Shown: positions 52,396-59,652 of the stretch, one piece after another
How positions within the stretch are numbered: position 1 is the stretch's first letter
How the letters are laid out: each line of letters begins with the position of its first letter
Source of the DNA: Microbacterium sp. Marseille-Q6648
GTDB taxonomy: Bacteria; Actinomycetota; Actinomycetes; Actinomycetales; Microbacteriaceae
DNA: 64,000 nt
Reading direction: 5' to 3'
Assembly: GCF_943181415.1 (NCBI RefSeq)
Contig: NZ_CALPBZ010000001.1
Location: forward strand, 1,488,001 to 1,552,000
Notes under the pieces: generated by a model
The model's database searches: none
Seen by the model: only the letters and a program-made list of their open reading frames with translations
What the model was told of the DNA's origin: nothing
Translations under genes and position numbers: made by a program

Positions 52396-53871
52396 ATGAC
52401 GACGACGGTTGCGACTCCGGCAGCGGTGGCCGCGGCGCGGTTGCAGCCGATCGTGGATGAGGTCGTGGACGTGCGGGCGCAGATCGCCTCTTTGCAGGCG
52501 CGCGAGGCGCAGCTGTTCGCGCAGGCCGCCGTGATCGCGCAGGACTGGGCGGCGACGGCATATACCCGCTCCGACGCCGAGCTCGCCCACCGGTCGGTCG
52601 CGGCCGACATCGCCGCGGCGCTGCGGGTGTCGGACCGGACCGTGCAGCGTCAGATCGGCGACGCCGACCGCATGGTGACCTGTTTCCCCGAGACCGTCCG
52701 CGCGTTACGCGCCGGACGGATCTCGCTGACCCACGCCCGGGTCATCGCCGACGCGGGCGAGCGGATCACCGAGCCCGAGCTGCGCGCGGACTACGAGGCG
52801 AGCGTGCTGCCCTACGCCGAAGCGGAATCCGCGTCACGGCTGCGGCCGGTCGCGAAACGCCGCGCGCAATGGTTCCTGAACGAGACCACGCAGCAACGCC
52901 ACACGTCCGCGGGTGCGAGTCGCGCCCTGCAGCTGCACGACCTCGACGACGGAATGGCGATGCTGCAGCTGACCGGCCCCGCGGTGATCGTCCACGGCAT
53001 CTACGACCGTGTCTCCCGCATGGCCCGCGACGTCACCGACGCCGACACCCACGCCCAACGGGACGCGAAGACCGCCGCCGCCCACGCCGAACGCGCCGCG
53101 AAAGCCGCGGAACGAGAAGCCCGCGCCATCCAGCGTGCAGCGGGGACCACAGCCACCGATGACGAGGCCGCTGCCGCACGTCACCGTGCGGACACCGCAT
53201 GGGAACACGCCGCCACACTCCGCACCCGCGCGGACGACCTCTCCGCCGCCCACCGCACCATGGACCAGCTGCGCGCCGACCTCATCGCCGACATGATCCT
53301 CACCGCCGACCCCACCGCGCACAACGGCACCCGCGACACCGGCCTGCGCGCGATCCACGCGACGGTGAACATCACCGTTCCCGCCCTCGCCCTCCTCGAC
53401 TCCCCCCTCGACGACCCTTTCGACACCGCCACTCTCACCGGACACGGCCCCATCGACGCCGACACCGCACGACACCTGACCGCCGGCGCCCCCACCTGGA
53501 ACCGCATACTCACCCACCCCATCACCGGCTCCGTCCTGGCCGTCGACCGCCACGACCCCACCGCCGCGATGCGCCGACACCTCGACATCCGAGATCAGCA
53601 CTGCCGGTTCCCCGGATGCCGCCAACCCACCACCCGCACCGACATCGACCACACCGTCGACTGGGCCGAAGGCGGCCCCACCACCATCGGCAACCTCGCC
53701 CACCTCTGCCGCCGCCACCACACCCTCAAACACCACACCCCGTGGACCGTGGAACAACACCCCGGCGGCATCCTCCACTGGACCAGCCCGACCGGACACC
53801 GCTACCCGTCCCACCCGACGAGCCGCACCCACTTCACCACCGACCCCGAACACGACCCCCCACCCTTCTGA
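52396..53871 (+). CDS. DUF222 and HNH endonuclease domain protein
   Basis: A 491-residue protein of the DUF222-HNH (13E12-like) family, frequent and multicopy in Microbacteriaceae. The N-terminal DUF222 helical region spans about 10-330. The HNH nuclease lies near 390-445, with HCRFPGCRQPTTRTDIDH as the beta-hairpin and NLAHLCRRHHTLKHH as the metal-binding helix. The coding strand becomes strikingly C-rich in the last 700 bases, unlike neighbouring genes. The role is not established; relatives are sometimes linked to repetitive or mobile DNA. ATG 52396 is chosen because the upstream extension has ordinary non-coding composition. Confidence 0.9.
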   Translation: MTTTVATPAAVAAARLQPIVDEVVDVRAQIASLQAREAQLFAQAAVIAQDWAATAYTRSDAELAHRSVAADIAAALRVSDRTVQRQIGDADRMVTCFPETVRALRAGRISLTHARVIADAGERITEPELRADYEASVLPYAEAESASRLRPVAKRRAQWFLNETTQQRHTSAGASRALQLHDLDDGMAMLQLTGPAVIVHGIYDRVSRMARDVTDADTHAQRDAKTAAAHAERAAKAAEREARAIQRAAGTTATDDEAAAARHRADTAWEHAATLRTRADDLSAAHRTMDQLRADLIADMILTADPTAHNGTRDTGLRAIHATVNITVPALALLDSPLDDPFDTATLTGHGPIDADTARHLTAGAPTWNRILTHPITGSVLAVDRHDPTAAMRRHLDIRDQHCRFPGCRQPTTRTDIDHTVDWAEGGPTTIGNLAHLCRRHHTLKHHTPWTVEQHPGGILHWTSPTGHRYPSHPTSRTHFTTDPEHDPPPF

Positions 53872-53884
53872 ACGAGCAGGAGAA

Positions 53885-53906
53885 CGGCGACGGGCGATCC
53901 TCGCCG
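53885..53906. terminator. Weak hairpin between convergent HNH and XRE genes
   Basis: CGGCGA (53885-53890) can pair with TCGCCG (53901-53906); GGCGA/TCGCC at 53893-53905 is an alternative with a three-base loop. It lies between the convergent stops at 53871 and 53909. Confidence 0.4.
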
Positions 53907-53908
53907 GG

Positions 53909-54463
53909 TCAGGGGGAGGCGCGTACGTGCATCCGTTCCCCCGAGGCGCTGAAGATGCTAAGCACCTCGACCGGCCCGTCGGCCGTGGCACTCAGACTGT
54001 GCGGGGTGCGTGTGTCGAACTCGGCCGCCTGACCGCGCTCGATGATGTGCTCGCGGTCATCGAGCGACAGTCGCAGGGAACCGCTGAGGACGTACACCCA
54101 CTCGAACCCGTCGTGCACGCGCGGCGTCGGCGCGAACTCGGCGGCAGGATAGGTGACCTTGTAGGTCTGCACGGGCGAGCTCTCGAGCGTGAGCGGGGCG
54201 AACACCATCCCGTCCCTTCGCTCCACGGCCCGGCGGACCCGCGGATCCGCCGGCGCCGGCGGGAGCAGATCGTCGATGCGCAGCCCGAGCTGACGGGTGA
54301 GGGGAACGAGCAACTCGAGAGACGCCTGACGCTTGCCCGACTCCAGACGAGAGAGGGTGCTCGGCGACATCGACGCCCGCGACGCGAGGTCCTCGAGAGT
54401 CCAGCCACGTTCGCGTCGGGCGGCGCGCAGGCGAGGACCGATCTGTGCCAGGTCGTCAGTCAT
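53909..54463 (-). CDS. XRE family regulator with C-terminal cupin domain
   Basis: A 184-residue regulator: HTH at about 8-62 (IGPRLRAARRERGWTLEDLASRASMSPSTLSRLESGKR) and a small beta-barrel cupin at about 105-175 (VHDGFEWVYVLSGSLRLSLDDREHIIERGQAAEFDTRTPHSL), which may bind a small ligand or metal. It is divergent from the thioredoxin-reductase-like gene. A perfect inverted repeat 7 bases upstream of its ATG is a likely autoregulatory site. The ATG at 54463 is preferred to a TTG at 54487 that would lie inside that repeat. Confidence 0.92.
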   Translation of the reverse strand: MTDDLAQIGPRLRAARRERGWTLEDLASRASMSPSTLSRLESGKRQASLELLVPLTRQLGLRIDDLLPPAPADPRVRRAVERRDGMVFAPLTLESSPVQTYKVTYPAAEFAPTPRVHDGFEWVYVLSGSLRLSLDDREHIIERGQAAEFDTRTPHSLSATADGPVEVLSIFSASGERMHVRASP

Positions 54464-54469
54464 CCCCCG

Positions 54470-54490
54470 ATCTTGCCATTTCCGCAAGAT
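54470..54490. promoter_or_regulatory. Inverted repeat operator between XRE and reductase genes
   Basis: ATCTTGC (54470-54476) and GCAAGAT (54484-54490) are perfect 7-base arms with a 7-base spacer, 14 bases centre to centre. The site is 6 bases from the regulator start and 38 bases from the reductase start, so one protein bound there could control both. Confidence 0.75.
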
Positions 54491-54528
54491 GGTTTGCGCC
54501 GCTCACTCCCCCTACACAGGCTGGTGCC

Positions 54529-55464
54529 ATGACGAACGAATGGGATGCCGTCATCATCGGCGGGGGCGTGGCCGGTCTGAGTGCTGCCCAGATGCTCGGC
54601 CGTTCACGTCGCCGCACACTGGTGATCGACGGTGGACAGCCGCGCAACCGCTTCGCGACGCACATGCACGGCGTGCTCGGGCACGACGGTCTCGATCCGG
54701 CCGAACTGCTCGACCGCGGGCGGGCGGAAGCCCGCGGATACGGCGTGCAGATCATCGCCGGCACCGTGAGCACGGTCGCCGACGACGGTGATCGGATGCT
54801 GGTGTCACGAGTCGACGGCACGGTCGACGCTGCGCGCGCGGTCATCCTGGCCACCGGCATCCGAGACGACCTGCCCGACCTTCCGGGGCTCGCCGACGGG
54901 TGGGGCCGCACGGTCCTGCACTGCCCCTACTGCCACGGGTGGGAGGTCGCTGACAGGAGACTCGGCGTGCTGGCGACGTCGGCCGCGAGCCTGCACCAGG
55001 TGGAACTGGTGCGTCAGCTCTCGCCGACGGTGACGGCATTCATCGCCGCGGCGCGACCGTTGAGCGACGAACCCGCCGACCGCCTCGCATCGCGCGGGGT
55101 GGAGCTCGTCCCCGATCCGGTGCGCGAAGTCGTCCCACGCGGCGACGGGATCACCGTGGTGACCGACGAGGGCACCGAATACGAGCTGGACGCGATCTTC
55201 ACCGGCGGCACTCCCGTGATCGACCTCGGCTTCGCCGGGGGCCTCGATCTCGCCCGTTCGGACCAGCCCGGCGCTCCCCTGATGGCCGACATGCGCGGGG
55301 CCACGAGCCACCCGCGCATCTTCGCCGCCGGCAACGTCACCCTGCCGTTCGCGAACGTCCCCGTGTCGATGGGGACCGGCTCCATGGCGGGAGCCGGCGC
55401 GAACGCGATGCTCGTCGCCGAGGACTTCGACCGCGCGGTCGCCCAGGTCACGACCGGTCGCTGA
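54529..55464 (+). CDS. Thioredoxin reductase-like NAD(P)/FAD-dependent oxidoreductase
   Basis: A 311-residue flavoprotein with the two-dinucleotide-domain layout of thioredoxin reductase. The FAD motif is WDAVIIGGGVAGLSAAQML (5-23). The redox motif CPYC near 133-136 (LHCPYCHGWEV) replaces the usual CAxC. The C-terminal FAAGNVTLPFANVPVSMGTGSMAGAGANAML matches the FAD-binding tail, where thioredoxin reductase has FAAGDV. The second glycine motif is weak (LGVLATSAAS), so NADPH use may be reduced. It resembles low-identity reductases found beside XRE-cupin regulators. Its 3' end overlaps the convergent ABC permease gene by 17 bases. Confidence 0.88.
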   Translation: MTNEWDAVIIGGGVAGLSAAQMLGRSRRRTLVIDGGQPRNRFATHMHGVLGHDGLDPAELLDRGRAEARGYGVQIIAGTVSTVADDGDRMLVSRVDGTVDAARAVILATGIRDDLPDLPGLADGWGRTVLHCPYCHGWEVADRRLGVLATSAASLHQVELVRQLSPTVTAFIAAARPLSDEPADRLASRGVELVPDPVREVVPRGDGITVVTDEGTEYELDAIFTGGTPVIDLGFAGGLDLARSDQPGAPLMADMRGATSHPRIFAAGNVTLPFANVPVSMGTGSMAGAGANAMLVAEDFDRAVAQVTTGR

Positions 55465-56227
55465 CCCCGCCCGCTCGGCGCCGGTAGACCGCCATCGCCG
55501 CAGCGTAGGCGACGATCAGGATGCCCGAGCACCACGCCAGCGCGACCCAGATGTCCGTGCCCACCGGCTGCTCGGCGAGCAGCGCGCGGATGGCGTCGAC
55601 AATCGGCGTGACCGGCTGATTCTCAGCGAACCAGGCCACAGGAGCCGGCATCGTGGCGGTCGGCACGAACGCCGAGCTGATGAACGGAAGGAAGATCAGC
55701 GGGTAGGAGAACGCGCTCGCGCCGTCCACGGTCTTGGCGGTCAGACCCGCGATCACCGCCAGCCACGTGAGCGCCAGCGTGAACAGAACCAGGATGCCGG
55801 CGACAGCCAGCCACGCGAGCGGATCCGCGCCGGAGCGGAACCCCATCACGAGGGCGATCGCCACGACGATGGCCACCGACACGAGATTGGCGGCGAGCGA
55901 TGTGAGCACATGCGCCCACAAGGCGCTCGACCGTGCGATGGGCATCGACTGGAGGCGCGAGAACATCCCGCCCGTCAGGTCCATGAAGAGCCGGTACGCC
56001 GTGTAGGCGATCCCCGATGCGATGGTGATCAGCAGGATGCCGGGAAGCATGTAGTCGATGTACGACGACGTTCCGGTGTCGATCGCTCCCCCGAACACGA
56101 AGACGAAGAGCGCCATGATCGCCACGGGAGTCACCGCCGTGGTGATGATCGTGTCGGGGCTGCGCAGGATGTGACGAAGCGAGCGTCCCGTCAGAACGAG
56201 CGTGTCACCGGCGAAATGCGCGGTCAT
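55448..56227 (-). CDS. ABC-2 type transporter permease
   Basis: Membrane subunit of a drug-efflux-like exporter, 259 residues, with six helices and the ABC-2 pattern (FVFGGAIDTGTSSYIDYMLPGILLITIASGIAYTAYRLFMD, and LPFISSAFVPTATMPAPVAWFAENQPVTPIVDAIRALL) of the daunorubicin-resistance DrrB family. The ATG at 56227 overlaps the ATPase stop in ATGA. Confidence 0.92.
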   Translation of the reverse strand: MTAHFAGDTLVLTGRSLRHILRSPDTIITTAVTPVAIMALFVFVFGGAIDTGTSSYIDYMLPGILLITIASGIAYTAYRLFMDLTGGMFSRLQSMPIARSSALWAHVLTSLAANLVSVAIVVAIALVMGFRSGADPLAWLAVAGILVLFTLALTWLAVIAGLTAKTVDGASAFSYPLIFLPFISSAFVPTATMPAPVAWFAENQPVTPIVDAIRALLAEQPVGTDIWVALAWCSGILIVAYAAAMAVYRRRAGGVSDRS

Positions 56228-56994
56228 GAGAGTCCTCCTCCGTGGTCGCCGACGACGGCGAGGAAGATCTCCTCGAGGGTCGGCCGCTTCTCGACGTACT
56301 CGACCGTCGAAGCCGGCAGGAGCTGCGCCAGCTCGACTAGTGTCCCGTTCACGATGATGCGTCCCTCGTGGAGGATCGCGATGCGATCGGCGAGCTGCTC
56401 GGCCTCGTCGAGGTACTGCGTCGTGAGGAGAACGGTCGTGCCCCCATCGGCGAGCGCGCGAACGGTGCGCCACACCTCGGCGCGCGACTGCGGATCCAGC
56501 CCGGTGGTCGGCTCGTCGAGGAGGATCACGGGAGGATCGGCGACCAGGCTCATCGCGATGTCGAGTCTGCGACGCATCCCGCCTGAGTACGTGCCGGCCC
56601 GCCGCGTGGCGGCATCCGTGAGATCGAAGCGCTCGAGGAGGTCATCGGCGACCCGCCCCGGGTCGGGCACATGACGCAGCCGAGCGATGAGGACGAGGTT
56701 CTCCCGACCGGTGAGGACCTCGTCGACGGCGGCGAACTGCCCCGTCAGACTGATCGACTCGCGCACCTTACCCGGCTGCGAGGCGACGTCGAACCCCGCC
56801 ACACGGGCCGACCCGGCGTCGAGGCGGAGCAGCGTCGAGAGGATGTTCACGAGCGTGGTCTTGCCCGCGCCGTTCGACCCGAGGAGGGCGAGGACGCTGC
56901 CGCGCTCGACGTCGAGGTCCACGCCGCGGAGCACCGCCAGATCCCCGAAGGACTTCTCGACAGCGGAGACGTCGATCACGGACGGAACGGTCAC
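56224..56994 (-). CDS. ABC transporter ATPase (DrrA type)
   Basis: Nucleotide-binding subunit of the exporter, 256 residues: Walker A GSNGAGKTTLVN, signature YSGGMRRRLDIAMSLV, Walker B VILLDEPTTGLDPQSR. The C-terminal TVEYVEKRPTLEEIFLAVVG is the DrrA-type extension. It starts with ATG 56994, overlapping the stop of the DUF1048 gene. Confidence 0.94.
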   Translation of the reverse strand: MTVPSVIDVSAVEKSFGDLAVLRGVDLDVERGSVLALLGSNGAGKTTLVNILSTLLRLDAGSARVAGFDVASQPGKVRESISLTGQFAAVDEVLTGRENLVLIARLRHVPDPGRVADDLLERFDLTDAATRRAGTYSGGMRRRLDIAMSLVADPPVILLDEPTTGLDPQSRAEVWRTVRALADGGTTVLLTTQYLDEAEQLADRIAILHEGRIIVNGTLVELAQLLPASTVEYVEKRPTLEEIFLAVVGDHGGGLS

Positions 56995-57359
56995 GTCGAC
57001 TCACCTCGTTCCGCGGCCTCGACGGCGCTGGTGAGGCGGGCACGCTCCTTGTCGATCCACTGCGTGCCCGAGTAGGCGCGGGCGAAGGACTCGGCGAACT
57101 CCACCGGGTCGTCGCCAACGATGTCGCGGATCGGCGTACGGTCCACCGCCGCTCGTTCCCACAGGTCGGCGAGGTCTCCGAACATCGTGATGAGCGTGTC
57201 ACCGTCGGTGATGCCGCCGAACATCATGAAGTACCGGTGCATCGCCTTGGCGACGCCCGCGTACGGCTCGGGGAGGGCGTCGATCCGGGCTTTGTCCCGC
57301 TTGTACTGCTTCTTCTGCTCGAGCGGCCCGGTGAGGGTCTCGATCCATCTGGCGACCAT
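56991..57359 (-). CDS. DUF1048 family protein
   Basis: A 122-residue helical protein of the DUF1048 family, commonly encoded between PadR regulators and ABC-2 exporters. The core reads WIETLTGPLEQKKQYKRDKARIDALPEPYAGVAKAMHRYFM. No activity is known. Its ATG at 57359 is one base below the PadR stop and depends on the AGGAGG formed by the last PadR codons, so the two genes are tightly coupled. A longer in-frame start into the PadR gene is rejected. Confidence 0.86.
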   Translation of the reverse strand: MVARWIETLTGPLEQKKQYKRDKARIDALPEPYAGVAKAMHRYFMMFGGITDGDTLITMFGDLADLWERAAVDRTPIRDIVGDDPVEFAESFARAYSGTQWIDKERARLTSAVEAAERGEST

Positions 57360-57360
57360 G

Positions 57361-57723
57361 TCAGTGTCCTCCTCGGTGTTCGTGTTCGTGTTCGTGTTCG
57401 TGTGTGGTGCGAAGTTCTTCGATGCGTGCGGCCAAGAATCCCCATGTGCCCCAGAACTCGGCGAGCTGAGCACGCCCTCGGGAGTTGAGGGAGTACACCT
57501 TGCGGGGCGGCCCCTTCTCTGACGGGACCTTCTCGACGTCGACGAAGCCGCGCTGCTCGACGCGGATGAGAAGCGCGTACACCGTGCCCTCGACCAGGTC
57601 GGTGAATCCGCGCTCGCGGAGGTCGGCCGTGATCTCGTACCCGTATGCGGGGCGTTCCTCGAGAATCGCCAGCACGATCCCCTCGAGCGTTCCCTTGAGC
57701 ATCTCGGTCAGTTGACTGGCCAT
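57361..57723 (-). CDS. PadR family transcriptional regulator with His/Glu repeat tail
   Basis: A 120-residue winged-helix repressor of the PadR type: LKGTLEGIVLAILEERPAYGYEITADLRERGFTDLVEGTVYALLIRVEQRGFV with the wing KGPPRKVYSLNSRGRAQL. After the dimerisation helix comes THEHEHEHEHRGGH, encoded by a six-base tandem repeat. The tail could bind Zn, Cu or Ni; whether this is regulatory is unknown. It probably represses its own operon through the repeats at 57745-57805. Confidence 0.92.
   Translation of the reverse strand: MASQLTEMLKGTLEGIVLAILEERPAYGYEITADLRERGFTDLVEGTVYALLIRVEQRGFVDVEKVPSEKGPPRKVYSLNSRGRAQLAEFWGTWGFLAARIEELRTTHEHEHEHEHRGGH
57376..57402. repeat. Six-base tandem repeat in the PadR gene (GTGTTC x 4.5)
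   Basis: GTGTTC is repeated four times from 57376 to 57399 with a further GTG to 57402. On the minus strand it encodes alternating His and Glu. Such a tract can change length by replication slippage in steps of two residues. Confidence 0.85.
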
Positions 57724-57744
57724 CGCCCGGCTCTTCTCTACTCA

Positions 57745-57805
57745 GCAACACTTGCTACCACTAGACGGTAACACTGAGTACCAGTACCTGGCAACACCAG
57801 GTACT
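57745..57805. repeat. Three 15-base direct repeats spaced 23 bases, PadR operon promoter
   Basis: The units begin at 57745, 57768 and 57791, each 15 bases, with consensus GYAACACYNRSTACY. The third lies inside an 8-base-arm palindrome (57784-57791 with 57797-57804). The first starts 22 bases upstream of the PadR ATG. Equal 23-base spacing, about two helical turns, puts all copies on one DNA face. Confidence 0.75.
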
Positions 57806-57855
57806 CCGAGGATCGGGCCTGGTGGCGCGGCGGACTCCGGGCCAGAATGTGCCCC

Positions 57856-58566
57856 ATGACCCTGGACCCGACCAGCGGTGACGACGACCGCCGTCCGAGC
57901 GACGCCGCCCTCGGCCGCCGCGCGCAGATCCTGGCCACGGAGCATTGGGGGCTCCTGGCCGCCCGCGGCACCGCGCAGAGCGAGGTGCTCACCCGCATCA
58001 CGATCTACCTGACGCTCGTCTCGGCCGGCCTCGTGACGATCAGCATCCTGGGCCAGGCCTCGCGGTTCGGCGAGTGGTTCGCGCCGTCCGCCCTCGGCAT
58101 CCTGGCGTTCCTCGTGATCGTGGGCTTCATGACGCAGACACGCGTCGCCAACGTCGCCGAAGAGGACATGATGTACGTCGTCGCGATGAATCGCCTGCGC
58201 GGAGCGTACGTCGACCTCGACCCGGCCGTGCAGGATGTCTTCCTCTCGTCGATCACCGACGACCAGACCGGGCTCGAGCGCACCTACTCGTTCCTGCGCA
58301 CACGCTCCTTCAGCCACCTGTTCGGCAGCTCGGCGATGCTGATCGTCTTCGTCAACGCCACCGTGACCGGCCTCTTCTGCGGGTCGCTGGTCTACGCCCC
58401 CTCGGGCGTCATGCCGCTGGCCATCGCCGTCGGCGTGCTCGTCGCCCTGCTCGTCTTCGCCGCGAGCATCACCTACGGGTACTGGACCTTCCGCACCGCC
58501 TGGCGCAATTACCGCCCCCGGCGGCGCAGCACCGAGCGGCCCGTGTTCTGGCGCGCGCGACGCTGA
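57856..58566 (+). CDS. Membrane protein of unknown function
   Basis: A 236-residue protein with four hydrophobic helices (two near 50-95, two near 160-215) and a central soluble part containing MNRLRGAYVDLDPAVQDVFLSSITDDQTGLERTY. No family is recognised with confidence. Start choice is uncertain: the ATGs at 57847 and 57856 both lack a good Shine-Dalgarno. It is divergent from the PadR operon and may share its promoter region. Confidence 0.78.
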   Translation: MTLDPTSGDDDRRPSDAALGRRAQILATEHWGLLAARGTAQSEVLTRITIYLTLVSAGLVTISILGQASRFGEWFAPSALGILAFLVIVGFMTQTRVANVAEEDMMYVVAMNRLRGAYVDLDPAVQDVFLSSITDDQTGLERTYSFLRTRSFSHLFGSSAMLIVFVNATVTGLFCGSLVYAPSGVMPLAIAVGVLVALLVFAASITYGYWTFRTAWRNYRPRRRSTERPVFWRARR

Positions 58567-58596
58567 GCGGATGCCGCGACCGACGCGTCGGGCCGA

Positions 58597-59565
58597 TCAC
58601 GCGAGTGCGTACCGCACCCAGCGCTCGGTCACCGCATAGGCGTTCGCGCGCGGCACCGTGCGCGACAGGAACACATCGTGGATCGCCCCGTCGATGCGGG
58701 CGACGGTGACCATCGCTCCGATGCGCACGGCGCTGCGGGCGATCTCGTCGACGGCGAGCACCGAATCGCTCGCCGTCATCGACTCGGACCAGTTCAGCGG
58801 CGGTGTCGAACGCGCAGAGAGGAGCACGAGCGCGGGGCAGCCGACCTCGACGCCGCCAGCGACGCGACGGTGTCCCTCGAGGATGGCCGCGAGCCAGCCG
58901 GGGTGGGTCGGAAACCCCATGTCGGGGCGCCAGCGCACTCGCTCCTCCCCCACCGGCAGCACCTCGAGTTCGCGCTGCGCGCGTGAGTAGAAGCCGAGGT
59001 CGACCGCGGGATGCGGACCGAGCGGGTCGAAGCGCGCACGCACGCCGACGAGCGGAGCGATGGCCTGACGCGCGACGGCGCCGAGCTGCAGCTCGAGCCA
59101 AGGACTGTTCAGCACCACGGCCGCCGCCCGCCCCGGATGCCTCGCCGCCCACAGCGTCAGGGTGAGCCCACCCGTCGAGTGGCCCAGCAGCACGAGCCGG
59201 CGCGACCCCGGCCTCATCGCGGCGATCGCCGCCTCGATGTCGTCGTCGTACTCGTCGAGCGACGACACGTAGCCCGGTTCCTGACCGTCGCGCAGGCTCC
59301 GCCCGTAGCGACGCAGGTCCAGCGCATAGAACCGCGCGCCCAGCCGATTCCAGAAGCGGGCCAGCTCGACCTGGAAGAAGTAGTCGCTCCAGCCGTGCAC
59401 GTACAAGACGTCGACGTCCGAGAGCGGTCGCCCGAGGGCGGCGATCCACGACGGGATGCTGCGCACGAGCGTCGCGGTGAGCGGGCCGCGCTCGTCTTCG
59501 CCAAGGGCGAGTTCGAGCTGCTCGAAGGGCTCGCCGAGCAGATCGGGTGTCCATTCGTCGGACAT
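58597..59565 (-). CDS. Alpha/beta hydrolase
   Basis: A 322-residue serine hydrolase. The nucleophile elbow GHSTGG is near 126-131 (LVLLGHSTGGLTLTLWAARHPG), an oxyanion-hole segment YVHGWSDYFF near 55-64, and a late His in DGAIHDVFLSRT near 298-309 completes a plausible triad. The protein resembles lysophospholipase-like hydrolases with large lid regions. No signal peptide is seen. It is divergent from phoD. Confidence 0.9.
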   Translation of the reverse strand: MSDEWTPDLLGEPFEQLELALGEDERGPLTATLVRSIPSWIAALGRPLSDVDVLYVHGWSDYFFQVELARFWNRLGARFYALDLRRYGRSLRDGQEPGYVSSLDEYDDDIEAAIAAMRPGSRRLVLLGHSTGGLTLTLWAARHPGRAAAVVLNSPWLELQLGAVARQAIAPLVGVRARFDPLGPHPAVDLGFYSRAQRELEVLPVGEERVRWRPDMGFPTHPGWLAAILEGHRRVAGGVEVGCPALVLLSARSTPPLNWSESMTASDSVLAVDEIARSAVRIGAMVTVARIDGAIHDVFLSRTVPRANAYAVTERWVRYALA

Positions 59566-59652
59566 GGCGCCCAGCCTATCCAGGTGGCGAGGCGATTCCG
59601 GCGGCGGGCGCAAGCCGTGCGCGCACCGCCGCCCGAGGGGGACAATGGGCCC

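Noticed and set aside
52396-53871. HNH gene as a group II intron, homing endonuclease or mobile element
   Set aside because: There is no intron, reverse transcriptase, flanking repeat or target duplication. The protein has the full DUF222-HNH layout of a chromosomal multicopy family.
57361-57473. Upstream extension of the DUF1048 gene through the repeat (TNTNTNTN stretch)
   Set aside because: The repeat is read in the PadR frame; the DUF1048 domain starts at MVARW, which has its own ribosome site within the end of padR.
58580-58591. 12-base perfect palindrome CCGACGCGTCGG after the membrane protein gene
   Set aside because: It has no loop and no T-run, and short GC palindromes are common by chance here; I could not assign it as a terminator or an operator.
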